Part shown: piece by piece, positions 1 to 9,184 of the stretch
Numbering within the stretch: the stretch's first letter is position 1
Layout: every line of letters begins with the position of its first letter
Assembly: GCA_943787465.1 (NCBI GenBank)
Contig: CALSMN010000009.1
Span: 57,115-121,114, forward strand
Direction: 5' to 3'
Length of the DNA stretch: 64,000 bases
Origin: an uncultured Bacteroidia bacterium
GTDB taxonomy: Bacteria; Bacteroidota; Bacteroidia; NS11-12g; UBA9320
Program-made: the position numbers and the translations under genes
The notes under the pieces: model-generated
Databases searched by the model: none
Seen by the model: only the letters and a program-made list of their open reading frames with translations
What the model was told of the DNA's origin: nothing

Positions 1-1229
1 TTGGCGATTTACAAGGACCAAAACTAAGAATAGGTGAAGTAGAAGGTAATAAAATGTTGCTGGAGAAAGGTAAGATAATGAAACTTACCACAAAGGCCAC
101 TGTAAGTAAAGATAATATCATTTATGTAAAATATTCCACATTAGCTCGCGATGTAAAAGTTGGTGAGCGCGTTCTCCTGGATGATGGTAAACTGGAGTTA
201 GAATTTGTGAACAGAATCGACAGCGAAACAGTAGAAGCAAAAGTAATTAATGGGGGTTACTTGAGCTCAAATAAAGGATTCAATCTTCCTTCATCTTCTC
301 TATCTGTAGACAGCCTTACTACAAAGGATAAGAAAGATCTGGAGTTTATCATGAAACATGACTTTGACTGGGTAGCACTATCGTTTGTTAGGGAGGCAGA
401 TGATATACACCGTTTACGTAAAATTCTACAAGAACATCAATGCGAAGCACGTATAATTGCTAAAATAGAAAAACCTCAAGCGGTTCACAATATAGATGAG
501 ATAATTAAAGCAACGAATGCTATCATGGTCGCCAGAGGAGATCTTGGAGTCGAAATGCCTATGGAAGAGGTTCCCATGATTCAAAAACGAATTGTCTCTA
601 AATGTATTCAAGCAAGTAAGCCTGTTATCATTGCCACACAAATGATGGAGAGCATGATAGAATCACCTACACCTACTCGTGCAGAAGCGAATGATGTAGC
701 CAATGCTGTAATGGACGGTGCGGATGCAGTGATGCTAAGTGCAGAGACTTCAGTAGGTAAATATGCCTTAAAGGCAGTGGAGGCAGTCGAAAAAATATTA
801 GGCAGTACAGAAGAAGGATGGGATATTTATAATAAAATCAAAAAACCCAACCCCTCCTCACCCTCATTTCTAAGTGAGCGAATATGCTATGCAACCGTAA
901 GTATGAGCGAGGGCATTAAGGCTAAAGCGATATTATCGATGACCCAAACTGGTTATACAGCCTATAAAATTGCTAGCGGAAGGCCTAATTGTGACGTGTT
1001 TATTTTCACAGCTAATAAAAAATTACTTACTCGATTAAGCCTAGTTTGGAATGTAAGAGCGTATTACTATGATAGTAAAACGAATACGGATGATACCATC
1101 AAAGAAGTGATATCCATCTTACAAAAAGATAATTTACTAAAACTAGGAGATGTTGTAATTAATACAGCAGCAATGCCTGTATCTGAAAATCGTAAAACGA
1201 ACGCGCTTAAAATAAGTGTTGTAGAATGA
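1..1229 (+). CDS. pyk: Pyruvate kinase, 5' end cut by the window edge
   Basis: Catalyses phosphoenolpyruvate + ADP to pyruvate + ATP, the last step of glycolysis, in the cytoplasm. The reading frame is already open at base 3, where it encodes GDLQGPKLRIGEVEGNK, the conserved N-terminal DLQGPKLR block. The ATG at base 54 is therefore internal and the true start lies outside the window. Visible family blocks are IIAKIEKPQAVHNIDEII (Lys/Glu of the catalytic site), MVARGDLGVEMP (Mg-binding motif), IIATQMMESMIESPTPTRAE and GADAVMLSAETSVGKYALKA, followed by the C-terminal alpha/beta domain with MTQTGYTAYKIASGRP. The stop overlaps the next gene by 4 bp (ATGA), so the two are probably co-translated. 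Identification is very secure. Confidence 0.97.
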   Translation, partial: GDLQGPKLRIGEVEGNKMLLEKGKIMKLTTKATVSKDNIIYVKYSTLARDVKVGERVLLDDGKLELEFVNRIDSETVEAKVINGGYLSSNKGFNLPSSSLSVDSLTTKDKKDLEFIMKHDFDWVALSFVREADDIHRLRKILQEHQCEARIIAKIEKPQAVHNIDEIIKATNAIMVARGDLGVEMPMEEVPMIQKRIVSKCIQASKPVIIATQMMESMIESPTPTRAEANDVANAVMDGADAVMLSAETSVGKYALKAVEAVEKILGSTEEGWDIYNKIKKPNPSSPSFLSERICYATVSMSEGIKAKAILSMTQTGYTAYKIASGRPNCDVFIFTANKKLLTRLSLVWNVRAYYYDSKTNTDDTIKEVISILQKDNLLKLGDVVINTAAMPVSENRKTNALKISVVE

Positions 1230-1729
1230 GTGAAATTATTAATCGAGTTGAAGCTAGTGGCATAATTACTCTTGATTTGGAAGATATAATTCCGAATAGA
1301 CTACAAGCATATTTAGATATTAAAGATCAATTATTTCAAGGTTTGGTTCTTCGTGAAAAAGACTTTAGGGAGTGGACTAAAGATTTAGATTGGAGTATAT
1401 ATGCCAATCATGATGTTGCCATTTATTGTAGTGCAGATGCCGTTGTGCCAACATGGGCATATATGTTAGTGGCTTCCTCACTTGCGTCCTATACCTCAAC
1501 GATATATTTCTGCGAACCTCAATCTTTGAATGGATTCATTGCTGAACGAGCGGTATCGCACTTAAATATTGATACCTTTTCAGACAAACGAATCGTCATA
1601 AAAGGATGTGGGAATAGAGAAATAAGTAATCATGCCTATGTCTTACTCACCTCTTTATTAGTGCCTGTTGCCAAATCCATTATGTTTGGCGAGCCATGTA
1701 GTACAGTACCAGTTTTTAAGAAAAAATAG
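1226..1729 (+). CDS. DUF2480 family protein
   Basis: A 167-residue soluble protein with no signal peptide, matching the Bacteroidota-specific DUF2480 family. Recognisable blocks are the start EIINRVEASGIITLDLED, LREKDFREWTKDLDWS, YCSADAVVPTWAYML, KRIVIKGCGNREISNHAYVL and the C-terminal KSIMFGEPCSTVPVFKKK. The several conserved cysteines (CSADA, KGCGN, GEPCS) could bind a metal or cofactor, but that is inference; the biochemical function is unknown. It begins on the ATGA overlap with pyk, which suggests translational coupling to a glycolytic gene. The family assignment is recalled from conserved motifs rather than searched. Confidence 0.85.
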   Translation: MSEIINRVEASGIITLDLEDIIPNRLQAYLDIKDQLFQGLVLREKDFREWTKDLDWSIYANHDVAIYCSADAVVPTWAYMLVASSLASYTSTIYFCEPQSLNGFIAERAVSHLNIDTFSDKRIVIKGCGNREISNHAYVLLTSLLVPVAKSIMFGEPCSTVPVFKKK

Positions 1730-1735
1730 CGATAA

Positions 1736-2311
1736 TTAATCCTCTAAATTTTCGTATGCATCAAAATTCATATTACGAACACCGTCGGTATATTCGGTCA
1801 CGAAAGCATCCGAAACGCCAATTCTTTTGATGTCATTGCTAAATTGAACGGCATCCAATAAATTATCAAAATGACCGATAACATAGCGTTTTTTACCATC
1901 AATTTCCTCAGCTCGAACCGTTTTGAGTTTGTCGTTAAAAGATACTAAATCCAAGTATTGGTAATAACCCATTTGTACTTGATATACGGTTCCGTCCGGC
2001 AATGCAGATGACGGAATCGTTTTTTCTAAAGCTACATATTTTTCTTCCCATGCAACAATATCTTTTGTCATGTTTTCTATTTGAGTTTCAGCTTCAGCTA
2101 GTAAAGCTTTTAATTGTTCAATTTCATCGGATAAATTCTCAACCTCTTCGCTATGTTTGTTTTGCATCTTCACCCACTTAATAGGGTCTTTTTTGTAGGT
2201 TTTAATTTCTTTTTTAAGTAATTTTTTTTGACTCTTCGTTAATGTTTGAGCTGATGCATTGTAGCTAATAAAAAGGCTAGAAACAAGCAGGAATACGACT
2301 ATTTTTTTCAT
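1736..2311 (-). CDS. Secreted coiled-coil protein with SPOR-like C-terminal domain
   Basis: From the ATG at 2311 the protein starts MKKIVVFLLVSSLFISYNASAQ, a clean signal peptide with cleavage after AQ; the longer start at 2335 would put eight extra residues before it. After it come a lysine-rich segment (KSQKKLLKKEIKTYKKDP), a predicted coiled coil of about 50 residues (HSEEVENLSDEIEQLKALLAEAETQIE and onward), and a C-terminal module starting TVYQVQMGYYQYLDL and running through GKKRYVIGHFDNLLDAVQ. That module resembles the SPOR/peptidoglycan-binding fold (Val-x-Val-x-x-Gly pattern). It is probably a periplasmic or envelope-associated protein. It is convergent with the DUF2480 gene, only 6 bp away. 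No specific function can be assigned. Confidence 0.7.
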   Translation of the reverse strand: MKKIVVFLLVSSLFISYNASAQTLTKSQKKLLKKEIKTYKKDPIKWVKMQNKHSEEVENLSDEIEQLKALLAEAETQIENMTKDIVAWEEKYVALEKTIPSSALPDGTVYQVQMGYYQYLDLVSFNDKLKTVRAEEIDGKKRYVIGHFDNLLDAVQFSNDIKRIGVSDAFVTEYTDGVRNMNFDAYENLED

Positions 2312-2382
2312 TGTATTACGAGTTAATTCCAACAAAGCTATAAATTCAATAGTTTCAAATACACATAAGATTTGTGAATAAC

Positions 2383-2390
2383 TAACTTTG
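2383..2390 (+). promoter_or_regulatory. Bacteroidota -7 element ahead of fumC
   Basis: TAACTTTG matches the TAnnTTTG -7 consensus and lies 18 bp before the chosen fumC ATG at 2409. It would put transcription start a few bases before the coding region, which also argues against the longer start at 2388. No clear TTG -33 element is visible at the expected spacing. Confidence 0.45.
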
Positions 2391-2408
2391 CATATACTTT
2401 TATATACA

Positions 2409-3812
2409 ATGGAATTCAGAATAGAAAGAGACAGTATAGGTGAAATCCAAGTACCTATTGATAAATATTGGGCTGCTCAGACACAACGATCACTAGAAAA
2501 CTTTAAGATTGGCAACCAAACAATGCCCGTTGAAATAATTCGTGCTTTTGCCGTGCTTAAAAAATGTGCAGCAATGACCAATTGTGAATTAGGCGTTTTA
2601 TCGGAAGAAAAAATGCTACTGATAGCTCAAGTTTGTGATGAAATTGTTGCTGGAAAATTAGACGATCAGTTTCCTTTAGTTATATGGCAAACGGGATCAG
2701 GAACGCAAAGTAATATGAATGTAAATGAGGTGATTGCAAATCGAGGACATGTATTGTCTGGGGGTAAACTTACTGATGAAAATAAAGTATTGCATCCCAA
2801 TGATGACGTGAATAAGTCTCAGAGCAGTAACGATACTTTTCCTACGGCAATGAGTATTGCTGTATATAAGCAGATGGTTGATTTTGCTATTCCTGGTTTA
2901 CAAGTACTAAAGGATACATTCAAGAAAAAAGCTCGAGAATTTAAATCGGTAGTTAAGATTGGCAGAACTCATTTTATGGATGCCACACCACTGACTCTAG
3001 GCCAAGAATTTTCGGGTTATAGAAGGCAACTAGAAATGAGTATTAAGGCTATAGAATTTGCTATGATTGGAGCTCAAGAAATAGCTTTAGGAGGGACTGC
3101 TGTCGGTACAGGTCTCAATACACCCAAAGGGTATGCAGCATTGGTTGCCCAGAAAATAAGTGCAGAAATGGCTATGCCATTTCGCACAGCAGAAAATAAA
3201 TTTGAGGCTCTTGCAGCACATGATGCTATGGTAGAGCTTCATGGTGCACTCAAAAGAGCTGCAGTAAGTTGCATGAAAATAGGGAATGATATTCGAATGC
3301 TAAGTTCAGGTCCCAGAAGTGGTATTGGAGAAATTATTATTCCGAGTAATGAGCCGGGATCATCCATTATGCCAGGCAAAGTAAATCCTACCCAATGTGA
3401 GGCATTAACAATGGTATGCGCCCAAGTTATGGGTAATGATGTAGCAGTTACTATTGGGGGAAGTAATGGTCATTTTGAGCTAAATGTATTTAAGCCTTTG
3501 ATAGCAACAAACTTGCTTCAAAGTGCAAGAATATTAGGGCAAGCTTGCTTGTCCTTTAACGACAATTGTGTTGTAGGTATAGAACCCAACTATAGCGAGA
3601 TTAAAAATAAATTAGATAATTCACTCATGCTAGTTACCGCACTAAATACACATATTGGCTATGATAAAGCCGCAAAAATTGCTAAAAAAGCATACGCCGA
3701 AAATTCGACACTCAAAGCTGCTGCTATCGATTTAGGATATTTAACAGCAGAAGAATTTGATAAATGGGTAAGGCCAGAAGATATGTGTGGAGATATTGAT
3801 CTTGGATTTTGA
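2409..3812 (+). CDS. fumC: Class II fumarate hydratase
   Basis: Interconverts fumarate and L-malate in the TCA cycle; cytoplasmic homotetramer. The 467-residue protein from the ATG at 2409 ([16 protein letters not shown]) matches the usual family length. Motifs seen are the early [13 protein letters not shown] block, [49 protein letters not shown], and the fumarase/aspartase signature [15 protein letters not shown] near residue 317 with the catalytic-loop serine. A start at 2388 is possible by frame but overlaps the likely promoter. The stop codon TGA shares a base with the ATG of the following methyltransferase (TGATG), so the two are probably translationally coupled. Confidence 0.97.
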   Translation: MEFRIERDSIGEIQVPIDKYWAAQTQRSLENFKIGNQTMPVEIIRAFAVLKKCAAMTNCELGVLSEEKMLLIAQVCDEIVAGKLDDQFPLVIWQTGSGTQSNMNVNEVIANRGHVLSGGKLTDENKVLHPNDDVNKSQSSNDTFPTAMSIAVYKQMVDFAIPGLQVLKDTFKKKAREFKSVVKIGRTHFMDATPLTLGQEFSGYRRQLEMSIKAIEFAMIGAQEIALGGTAVGTGLNTPKGYAALVAQKISAEMAMPFRTAENKFEALAAHDAMVELHGALKRAAVSCMKIGNDIRMLSSGPRSGIGEIIIPSNEPGSSIMPGKVNPTQCEALTMVCAQVMGNDVAVTIGGSNGHFELNVFKPLIATNLLQSARILGQACLSFNDNCVVGIEPNYSEIKNKLDNSLMLVTALNTHIGYDKAAKIAKKAYAENSTLKAAAIDLGYLTAEEFDKWVRPEDMCGDIDLGF

Positions 3813-4462
3813 TGGTACACAATAAACTTAAACCATTTAGGATTAAACAACTGGAGAAGTATATATTCCGTTCTCCGTTAAAAGTTTTGGATGTTGGATC
3901 AGGAAGCCACTCCAGTTCCATTACCAAACAATGGTGGCCTAACTGTCATTATACTGGAGTAGATCGTGATGTAAATTATGATAATACACCTGAGGATATC
4001 CAGGCCATGGATGGGTTCATTCAATTGGATCTAACAACATTAAAATTAGAGGGTATACCGGATGATACGTATGATGTAATTATTATGAGCCATGTTATAG
4101 AACATCTCTACAACGGGGACGAAGTGTTACCACTATTATTTAAGAAATTAAAAAAGGGAGGACTTTTTTATATTGAATTTCCATCAGAATCTAGTGTTTC
4201 TTTTCCGAGTAAACGTGGAACGTTAAATTTCTTTGATGATGAGACTCATGTTCGAATATATTCAATTAAAGAAATAGCTAATTTATTTATGTCTGAGGGA
4301 TTCCAAATAAAAAAAGCAGGTAAAAATAGAAGTTGGATTAATATAGTCCTTATGGGAATTAAAATTCCGTTACAATTACTTACCAAAGGTTACGTTTTAG
4401 GCGGGGTATACTGGGATTTGTATGGTTTTGCTGATTTTATCTTGGCTGAAAAAGGGAATTAA
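3812..4462 (+). CDS. Class I SAM-dependent methyltransferase
   Basis: A 216-residue Rossmann-fold methyltransferase. Motif I is VLDVGSGSHSSS (SAM-binding GxGxx), followed by an acidic ribose-binding position in TGVDRDVNYDN. DVIIMSHVIEHLYNGDEVLPLL is the methyltransf_11 post-II motif with its HVIEH, then KKLKKGGLFYIEFPSE. The substrate cannot be read from sequence; the HVIEH type is often seen on small molecules, lipids or surface sugars. The C-terminal stretch IVLMGIKIPLQLLTKGYVLGGVYWDLYGF is hydrophobic and may lie against the membrane. The start is the ATG inside the fumC stop (TGATG). A short GC hairpin (AAGGG/CCCTT) near 4451-4466 sits between it and the convergent fhs. Confidence 0.85.
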   Translation: MVHNKLKPFRIKQLEKYIFRSPLKVLDVGSGSHSSSITKQWWPNCHYTGVDRDVNYDNTPEDIQAMDGFIQLDLTTLKLEGIPDDTYDVIIMSHVIEHLYNGDEVLPLLFKKLKKGGLFYIEFPSESSVSFPSKRGTLNFFDDETHVRIYSIKEIANLFMSEGFQIKKAGKNRSWINIVLMGIKIPLQLLTKGYVLGGVYWDLYGFADFILAEKGN

Positions 4463-4465
4463 CCC

Positions 4466-6133
4466 TTAACTTAATCCCGTGATAATGCCATTCTCGTCCA
4501 TGTCCATTCCCTCACTGGCCGGAACAGCAGGTAATCCAGGCATACGCATCATATTACCCAAAATAGGAATAATAAAACCTGCACCAGCGGCCACTTCAAA
4601 TTCTCGGACAGTGACTCTGAAATTAGTCGGTCTTCCGATAAGATGCTCTTGATCAGAAAATGATTTTTGAGTTTTAGCCATGCAAATGGGTAAATGATCA
4701 AGTTTAAGATGCTCTATACTTCGAATATCTTTTTCCGCTTTAGTACTATAGTCAACCCCATCTGCTCCATAAATTTCATGAGCGATGGTTGCTATTTTGT
4801 CTTTGATAGGAGAACCAGCAGGATATAATGGATTAAAATTAGATGGTTTATTTTTTATTTCATCGACCACAGCTTGAGCTAATTCAATAGTCCCATTGCC
4901 TCCCTCCGCCCATCCTTTACTCACAATGGCATTTATTCCAATAGCTTCACACGCTCGAATTAACCAGTTGATTTCTTCTAAACTATCCGTTGGGAAGTGA
5001 TTGATAGCCACCACACAGGATAATCCAAATTTGCTCGTATTCTCCATGTGCTTTTTTAGATTTTCAAATCCTAGTTTTACAAAGCTTAAATTAGGGGAAT
5101 CGTAAGCCTCTTTCGGTGAGCCACCGTGATGACGTAAAGCCCGAATGGTAGCTACCATAACGACCAATTTAGGCTTCAAATGAGCAGTTGCACATTTGAT
5201 GTTTAAAAATTTTTCTGCACCCAAGTCTGCTCCAAATCCAGCTTCGGTAACGGTATAGTCGGCCAAAGACATACCCATTTTGGTGGCAATAATGGTGTTT
5301 GTTCCTTGTGCTATATTGGCAAAGGGTCCACCGTGAATAATTGCGGGGTTATGTTCTAAAGTTTGAACCAAATTGGGTTTAATAGCGTCTTTGAGTAATA
5401 AAGCCATAGCATTTTGAGCATTCAAATCTCGGGCATAAATGGGCTCTTTATCGAAGGTATATCCAATAAAAATATTACCGAGCTTTATTTTTAAATCGGC
5501 AATATTATGGGCCATACATACAATAGCCATCACTTCGCTTGCTGCAGTAATATTAAATCCCTCCTGACGAGGTATGCCATTTCCTGTGCCACCTAAACCG
5601 ATAGTAATATCTCGTAATGAACGATCATTCATATCAATGACTCTTTTCCAAACAATTGTACGAGGGTCTAGATTAAGACTTCTTTTTTTACTTTGAAGAT
5701 TATTGTCAATGAGTGAACTAAGTAAATTATTGGCCTTTTCAATGGCATTAAAATCGCCTGTAAAATGAAGATTTATATCTTCCATGGGGACGACTTGGGA
5801 ATATCCACCCCCAGCAGCTCCCCCTTTAATTCCAAAAACGGGACCTAATGAAGGTTCACGCAAAACAACAATGGATTTTTTACCCAGCTTATTTAATCCC
5901 TCATTGAGTCCAATAGATACAGTAGTCTTTCCTTCTCCTGCAGGAGTCGGAGTAAGAGCAGTTACTAATATTAAATTGGATTTTTCTATGTTTTTCTCTT
6001 GAATTAATGATAGGGGTAATTTAGCTTTATATTTTCCATAGTGCTCCAGATCTTCGATGTTTATATGGAGCTTAGCAGCCACATCATTGATGTGTTGCAT
6101 AGGGATGCTTTGAGCGATGGATATATCAGACAT
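4466..6133 (-). CDS. fhs: Formate--tetrahydrofolate ligase
   Basis: ATP-dependent ligation of formate to tetrahydrofolate giving 10-formyl-THF, feeding one-carbon metabolism and purine synthesis. The 555-residue length is normal for the family. Visible signatures are TPTPAGEGKTTVSIGL (P-loop, residues 61-76), PSLGPVFGIKGGAAGGGYSQ, PMEDINLHFTGD and GPFANIAQGTNTI, with GAGFIIPILGNMMRMPGLP at the C-terminus. It starts at the ATG 6133 (MSDISIAQSIPMQHI), 6 bp from a TAAATTTG -7 element at 6139-6146 on the same strand. It is convergent with the methyltransferase gene. Confidence 0.97.
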   Translation of the reverse strand: MSDISIAQSIPMQHINDVAAKLHINIEDLEHYGKYKAKLPLSLIQEKNIEKSNLILVTALTPTPAGEGKTTVSIGLNEGLNKLGKKSIVVLREPSLGPVFGIKGGAAGGGYSQVVPMEDINLHFTGDFNAIEKANNLLSSLIDNNLQSKKRSLNLDPRTIVWKRVIDMNDRSLRDITIGLGGTGNGIPRQEGFNITAASEVMAIVCMAHNIADLKIKLGNIFIGYTFDKEPIYARDLNAQNAMALLLKDAIKPNLVQTLEHNPAIIHGGPFANIAQGTNTIIATKMGMSLADYTVTEAGFGADLGAEKFLNIKCATAHLKPKLVVMVATIRALRHHGGSPKEAYDSPNLSFVKLGFENLKKHMENTSKFGLSCVVAINHFPTDSLEEINWLIRACEAIGINAIVSKGWAEGGNGTIELAQAVVDEIKNKPSNFNPLYPAGSPIKDKIATIAHEIYGADGVDYSTKAEKDIRSIEHLKLDHLPICMAKTQKSFSDQEHLIGRPTNFRVTVREFEVAAGAGFIIPILGNMMRMPGLPAVPASEGMDMDENGIITGLS

Positions 6134-6138
6134 TTAGT

Positions 6139-6146
6139 TGCAAATT
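6139..6146 (-). promoter_or_regulatory. -7 promoter element of fhs
   Basis: Read on the minus strand this is TAAATTTG, a perfect TAnnTTTG match, six bases upstream of the fhs ATG. The leader would be very short. No convincing -33 TTG is seen. Confidence 0.45.
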
Positions 6147-6222
6147 TAGTGAAAGTTTGAGGAGGATAAATTCTTCATCTATGACCCAACCTTTGTGTTT
6201 ATATTTTCGTTATATACATGAT

Positions 6223-6426
6223 GTGAAGAATATAAAATTAATTAGGGGTGCACTTGTTCTGAAGTTTTTTACTCTTTTTATCGGTGTATTTTGTCATTGT
6301 AATTTATACGCTCAAGCTGGGATTTTAGATCAGAGTTTTGGTGTAGGAGGGAAGGTAAGTATTGATTTTTTAAATGACAGAGATGAGGCATTTGTCGTAA
6401 AAGTTCAAACTACAGTGGCGAAATAA
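6223..6426 (+). pseudogene. Remnant of a secreted delta-60-repeat protein
   Basis: From a GTG at 6223 the reading frame encodes a signal peptide (KFFTLFIGVFCHCNLYAQ) followed by AGILDQSFGVGGKVSIDF and LNDRDEAFVVKVQTTVAK, then a stop. The mature part matches the first delta-60 (G-x-LDxxFGxxGKVxxDF) repeat of long Bacteroidota surface proteins, which normally carry many such repeats and a C-terminal sorting domain. Here only one repeat survives, so the gene looks truncated by deletion; nothing of the remainder is found downstream before the convergent gene at 6450. An ATG at 6181 in the same frame is an alternative start but would add an unlikely N-terminal extension. Confidence 0.55.
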
Positions 6427-6449
6427 ATACTATTTCGGGTAGAGTACTT

Positions 6450-7078
6450 TTATTGAGATAAAGGTTGTTTCTTAAAATTAAAAACAAAGGACAAAACAGT
6501 AGAATTATTGAGTTCCAACTTATTGTTCTCTTGATCTAGAGGAAGTAACCCAATATATTGACTTAAACGTAGATCTATATTTTCGGTAATTTTAAAACCA
6601 TAAGAAGCATTTAAGTTGATGTCGATGGGTTTGTAATTTGTCTTTACGTTATACGTCGGAGATTTACCAAGTTGGTAGGTTGCCTTTAATAAATAAGACA
6701 AATTTCCGCCAAGATATAGCGACGTATGATTGGAGTATTCCTTATAAATAGTCAATCCTATGTTTAAATAATCAAGAGAAAGATCTTCTATGTAAGATTT
6801 CCTATCTATGGCGAATCCCCTCTGAGAAAATCCAATCGAATATTCTTTACCCCATTTTTTTTGTGATACTCTATTAGCATACAAGATGTTGGCATTTGTT
6901 CCGATTGAGGGAGGCAAAATTCCCACAGAATACATGGATGGACCATGACCAATTACTCTTGCTGATTCTAAACCAATAGTTAACCCCCAAAAATGTTGTG
7001 TTGAGGTAGTTTTAGGAGGTGTGTTTGCTACTAAAAAAAATGGCAAAAAAACAAAAGTAATAGGAGCAGAAATTTCAT
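6450..7078 (-). CDS. Secreted beta-barrel-like protein, frameshifted near its 5' end
   Basis: The long open frame (from a TTG at 7046) lacks a proper start. An ATG at 7078, three bases after the stop of the upstream spondin gene, encodes MKFLLLLLLFFCHFF and then hits TAGTAG. One extra T in the T8 run at about 7034-7041 would join this signal peptide to LVANTPPKTTSTQHFWGLTI and the rest. The remaining protein has alternating hydrophobic/polar strands (YLGGNLSYLLKATYQL, IDINLNASYGFKITENIDLR) and ends VLSFVFNFKKQPLSQ, as in small outer-membrane beta-barrels. It probably forms an operon with the spondin lipoprotein. The family is not recognised. The frameshift may be real or a homopolymer error. 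Confidence 0.6.
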
Positions 7079-7081
7079 AAA

Positions 7082-7747
7082 TTATAATCTGGTGAGGGTC
7101 AGAGTTGCAAAAATGATATCATCATTTCCATTGAATCTTGTAATTTCATCTACAGGTGATGTAGGATGATTAGGGGATGTAAATTCTTTGCCAGAATCTG
7201 TTCCTGAATCATAGCCATGCAAATCAATGATCACTTGATTTTTCCAAGTACCATCCTCATTTTTAAGGTTGATGTTTCTAGCAGCAATAAACCAGTCTGG
7301 GCTAGGGGCTATCATGGAAACCAGGCTTAAAAAATGGTAATTTTCATAAGCTTTAATTTCCGAAATGAATTTATTTTCACTATTACTTGCAGGTCCTTGA
7401 GCAAAAAACTTATCATAAACTAGCCCTTGTGAAATTTGTAAATCAATCTCAGATGACAAGGTAGAAATTTTGCCAGTTTCAGCCATTAACTGTATTCCTG
7501 GGCTCGCTAAATCAGCTGTTCTAAAAAATGAGTTATTATTTTTATGAACTGCTCCAATTACAGGAAAAAAATGAGCATTTTTCGGAAAATCACCTTGGTT
7601 AGATGTGTGATTTGATGTTGTCCAATTAAACGTAACACCTACCCGATAAGTAACCCCGTTTGTTGGAATAGTGTTGTCTTTTTCGTCATTACAATTGGTT
7701 AGTGAAAAGAATAATATAGTGGGGAATAAATAAAGTAGTAGTCTCAT
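7082..7747 (-). CDS. Spondin-domain lipoprotein
   Basis: A 221-residue protein starting MRLLLYLFPTILFFSLTNC, a lipoprotein signal with lipobox LTNC (Cys19). The mature part matches the spondin_N fold: YRVGVTFNWTTSNH, HFFPVIGAVHKNNNSFF, GIQLMAETGKISTLSSEI, then MIAPSPDWFIAARNINL (the characteristic SPSPDW-like block) and DLHGYDSGTDSGKEFTSP. It is probably anchored in the outer membrane or displayed at the surface; spondin_N modules in animals mediate matrix adhesion, but the bacterial role is unknown. The downstream beta-barrel-like gene begins 3 bp after its stop, so the two form a unit. Confidence 0.75.
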   Translation of the reverse strand: MRLLLYLFPTILFFSLTNCNDEKDNTIPTNGVTYRVGVTFNWTTSNHTSNQGDFPKNAHFFPVIGAVHKNNNSFFRTADLASPGIQLMAETGKISTLSSEIDLQISQGLVYDKFFAQGPASNSENKFISEIKAYENYHFLSLVSMIAPSPDWFIAARNINLKNEDGTWKNQVIIDLHGYDSGTDSGKEFTSPNHPTSPVDEITRFNGNDDIIFATLTLTRL

Positions 7748-7827
7748 AATTTTACGATTAGATAAATGCGAATGTAAAATTTTGATTCTAATGGTTTAAA
7801 AATCAGTAAAATTTAGTCGAAATATGA

Positions 7828-9018
7828 CTAATCAATTACTTTCATTTCTTTTCCTACTTTAATAAAGGCAGCAATGGCTTTATCCAAGTGTTCTTGTTCA
7901 TGAGCAGCGGATAATTGAACCCGAATACGCGCTTTACCCTTTGGCACAACAGGAAAATAAAATCCAATGACATAAATTCCTTCATCCAATAGTCGATTGG
8001 CCATTTCTTGAGCAGTTACGGCATCATAAAGCATGATGGGAACAATAGGATGAACCCCGGGTGTAATATCAAAACCTGCTGCGGTCATCTGTGATCTGAA
8101 ATAGTGCGTATTGTATTCAAGTTTATCTCTCAGTTCTGTAGTTTCACTCAGCATATCCAATACTGCTATACTGGCTCCAACAATACTTGGAGCTAAAGTG
8201 TTGGAAAATAAATAGGGACGTGATTTTTGTCGAAGCATATCTATGATTTCTTTTTTACCTGAAGTAAAACCTCCACTAGCTCCCCCTAAAGCCTTGCCAA
8301 GAGTGCCTGTGATGATTTCAATTTGACCCATAACACCACAATGCTCATGAGTACCTCTTCCAGTTTTACCTAAAAATCCAGAACTATGACACTCATCAAT
8401 CATGACTGATGCATGGTAAGTATTCGCTAAAGCTACAATTTTATCCAATTGAGCAATAGTTCCATCCATAGAGAAGGAGCCATCAGTAACAATTACGCGG
8501 TTTCTGTGCGATTGACTTTCTTTTAAACATCGCTCCAAATCTTCCATATTATTATGTTCGTAACGGTATCGATGAGCTTTGCAAAGTCTAACGCCATCAA
8601 TAATACTAGCATGATTTAAAGCGTCAGAAATGATAGCGTCTTCACTATCAAATAATGGTTCAAAAACACCCCCATTTGCATCAAAGGCTGCCGCATATAA
8701 AATGGTATCTTCAGTCCCCAAGTAGGTCGATATTTTTTTCTCTAATTCTTTATGAATATCTTGAGTACCACATATAAATCGAACGGATGACATTCCATAA
8801 CCATGAGAATCAATAGCATCTTTTGCAGCTTGAATAACTTTTGGATGGGAGCTCAACCCTAAATAATTATTTGCACAAAAATTGATGACATCCTTTTCTG
8901 TATCAGTTTGTATATGTGCTCCTTGTGGAGTCGTAATAATCCGTTCATTTTTATACAGACCAGCTTCACGTATTTCATGGAGTTCTCGGGTTAATTTAGC
9001 TTGTAACGATGCGTACAT
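7828..9018 (-). CDS. kbl: Glycine C-acetyltransferase (2-amino-3-ketobutyrate CoA ligase)
   Basis: PLP enzyme of threonine degradation: 2-amino-3-oxobutyrate + CoA to glycine + acetyl-CoA. The 396 residues match the family. Motifs seen are CANNYLGLSSHPKVI (residues 48-62), SVRFICGTQDIHKELE, DALNHASIIDGVRL, VMIDECHSSGFLGKTGRG (PLP-phosphate and Asp), and TGTLGKALGGASGG with the Schiff-base Lys242. The partner threonine dehydrogenase (tdh) is not in the window. It could be a related alpha-oxoamine synthase such as serine palmitoyltransferase, but the FICGTQDIHKELE block favours Kbl. A minus-strand -7 element TAAGTTTG lies at 9042-9049. Confidence 0.93.
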   Translation of the reverse strand: MYASLQAKLTRELHEIREAGLYKNERIITTPQGAHIQTDTEKDVINFCANNYLGLSSHPKVIQAAKDAIDSHGYGMSSVRFICGTQDIHKELEKKISTYLGTEDTILYAAAFDANGGVFEPLFDSEDAIISDALNHASIIDGVRLCKAHRYRYEHNNMEDLERCLKESQSHRNRVIVTDGSFSMDGTIAQLDKIVALANTYHASVMIDECHSSGFLGKTGRGTHEHCGVMGQIEIITGTLGKALGGASGGFTSGKKEIIDMLRQKSRPYLFSNTLAPSIVGASIAVLDMLSETTELRDKLEYNTHYFRSQMTAAGFDITPGVHPIVPIMLYDAVTAQEMANRLLDEGIYVIGFYFPVVPKGKARIRVQLSAAHEQEHLDKAIAAFIKVGKEMKVID

Positions 9019-9041
9019 ATTTATTTTAATTTAAGCAGATA

Positions 9042-9049
9042 CAAACTTA
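9042..9049 (-). promoter_or_regulatory. -7 promoter element of kbl
   Basis: TAAGTTTG on the minus strand (TAnnTTTG consensus), 24 bp upstream of the kbl ATG. No obvious TTG element at the right spacing. Confidence 0.4.
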
Positions 9050-9184
9050 ATAATATTTGTTCCAGATGAATTACTATTGTATAGTTAATAATTTTTGAAT
9101 GGCAGGTTTTTCTGATTTCTGTGTATGTAAAAACGGAATGGCATAATGCTTGTTTTATGGATAAGAAATAGACTAATCACATCG

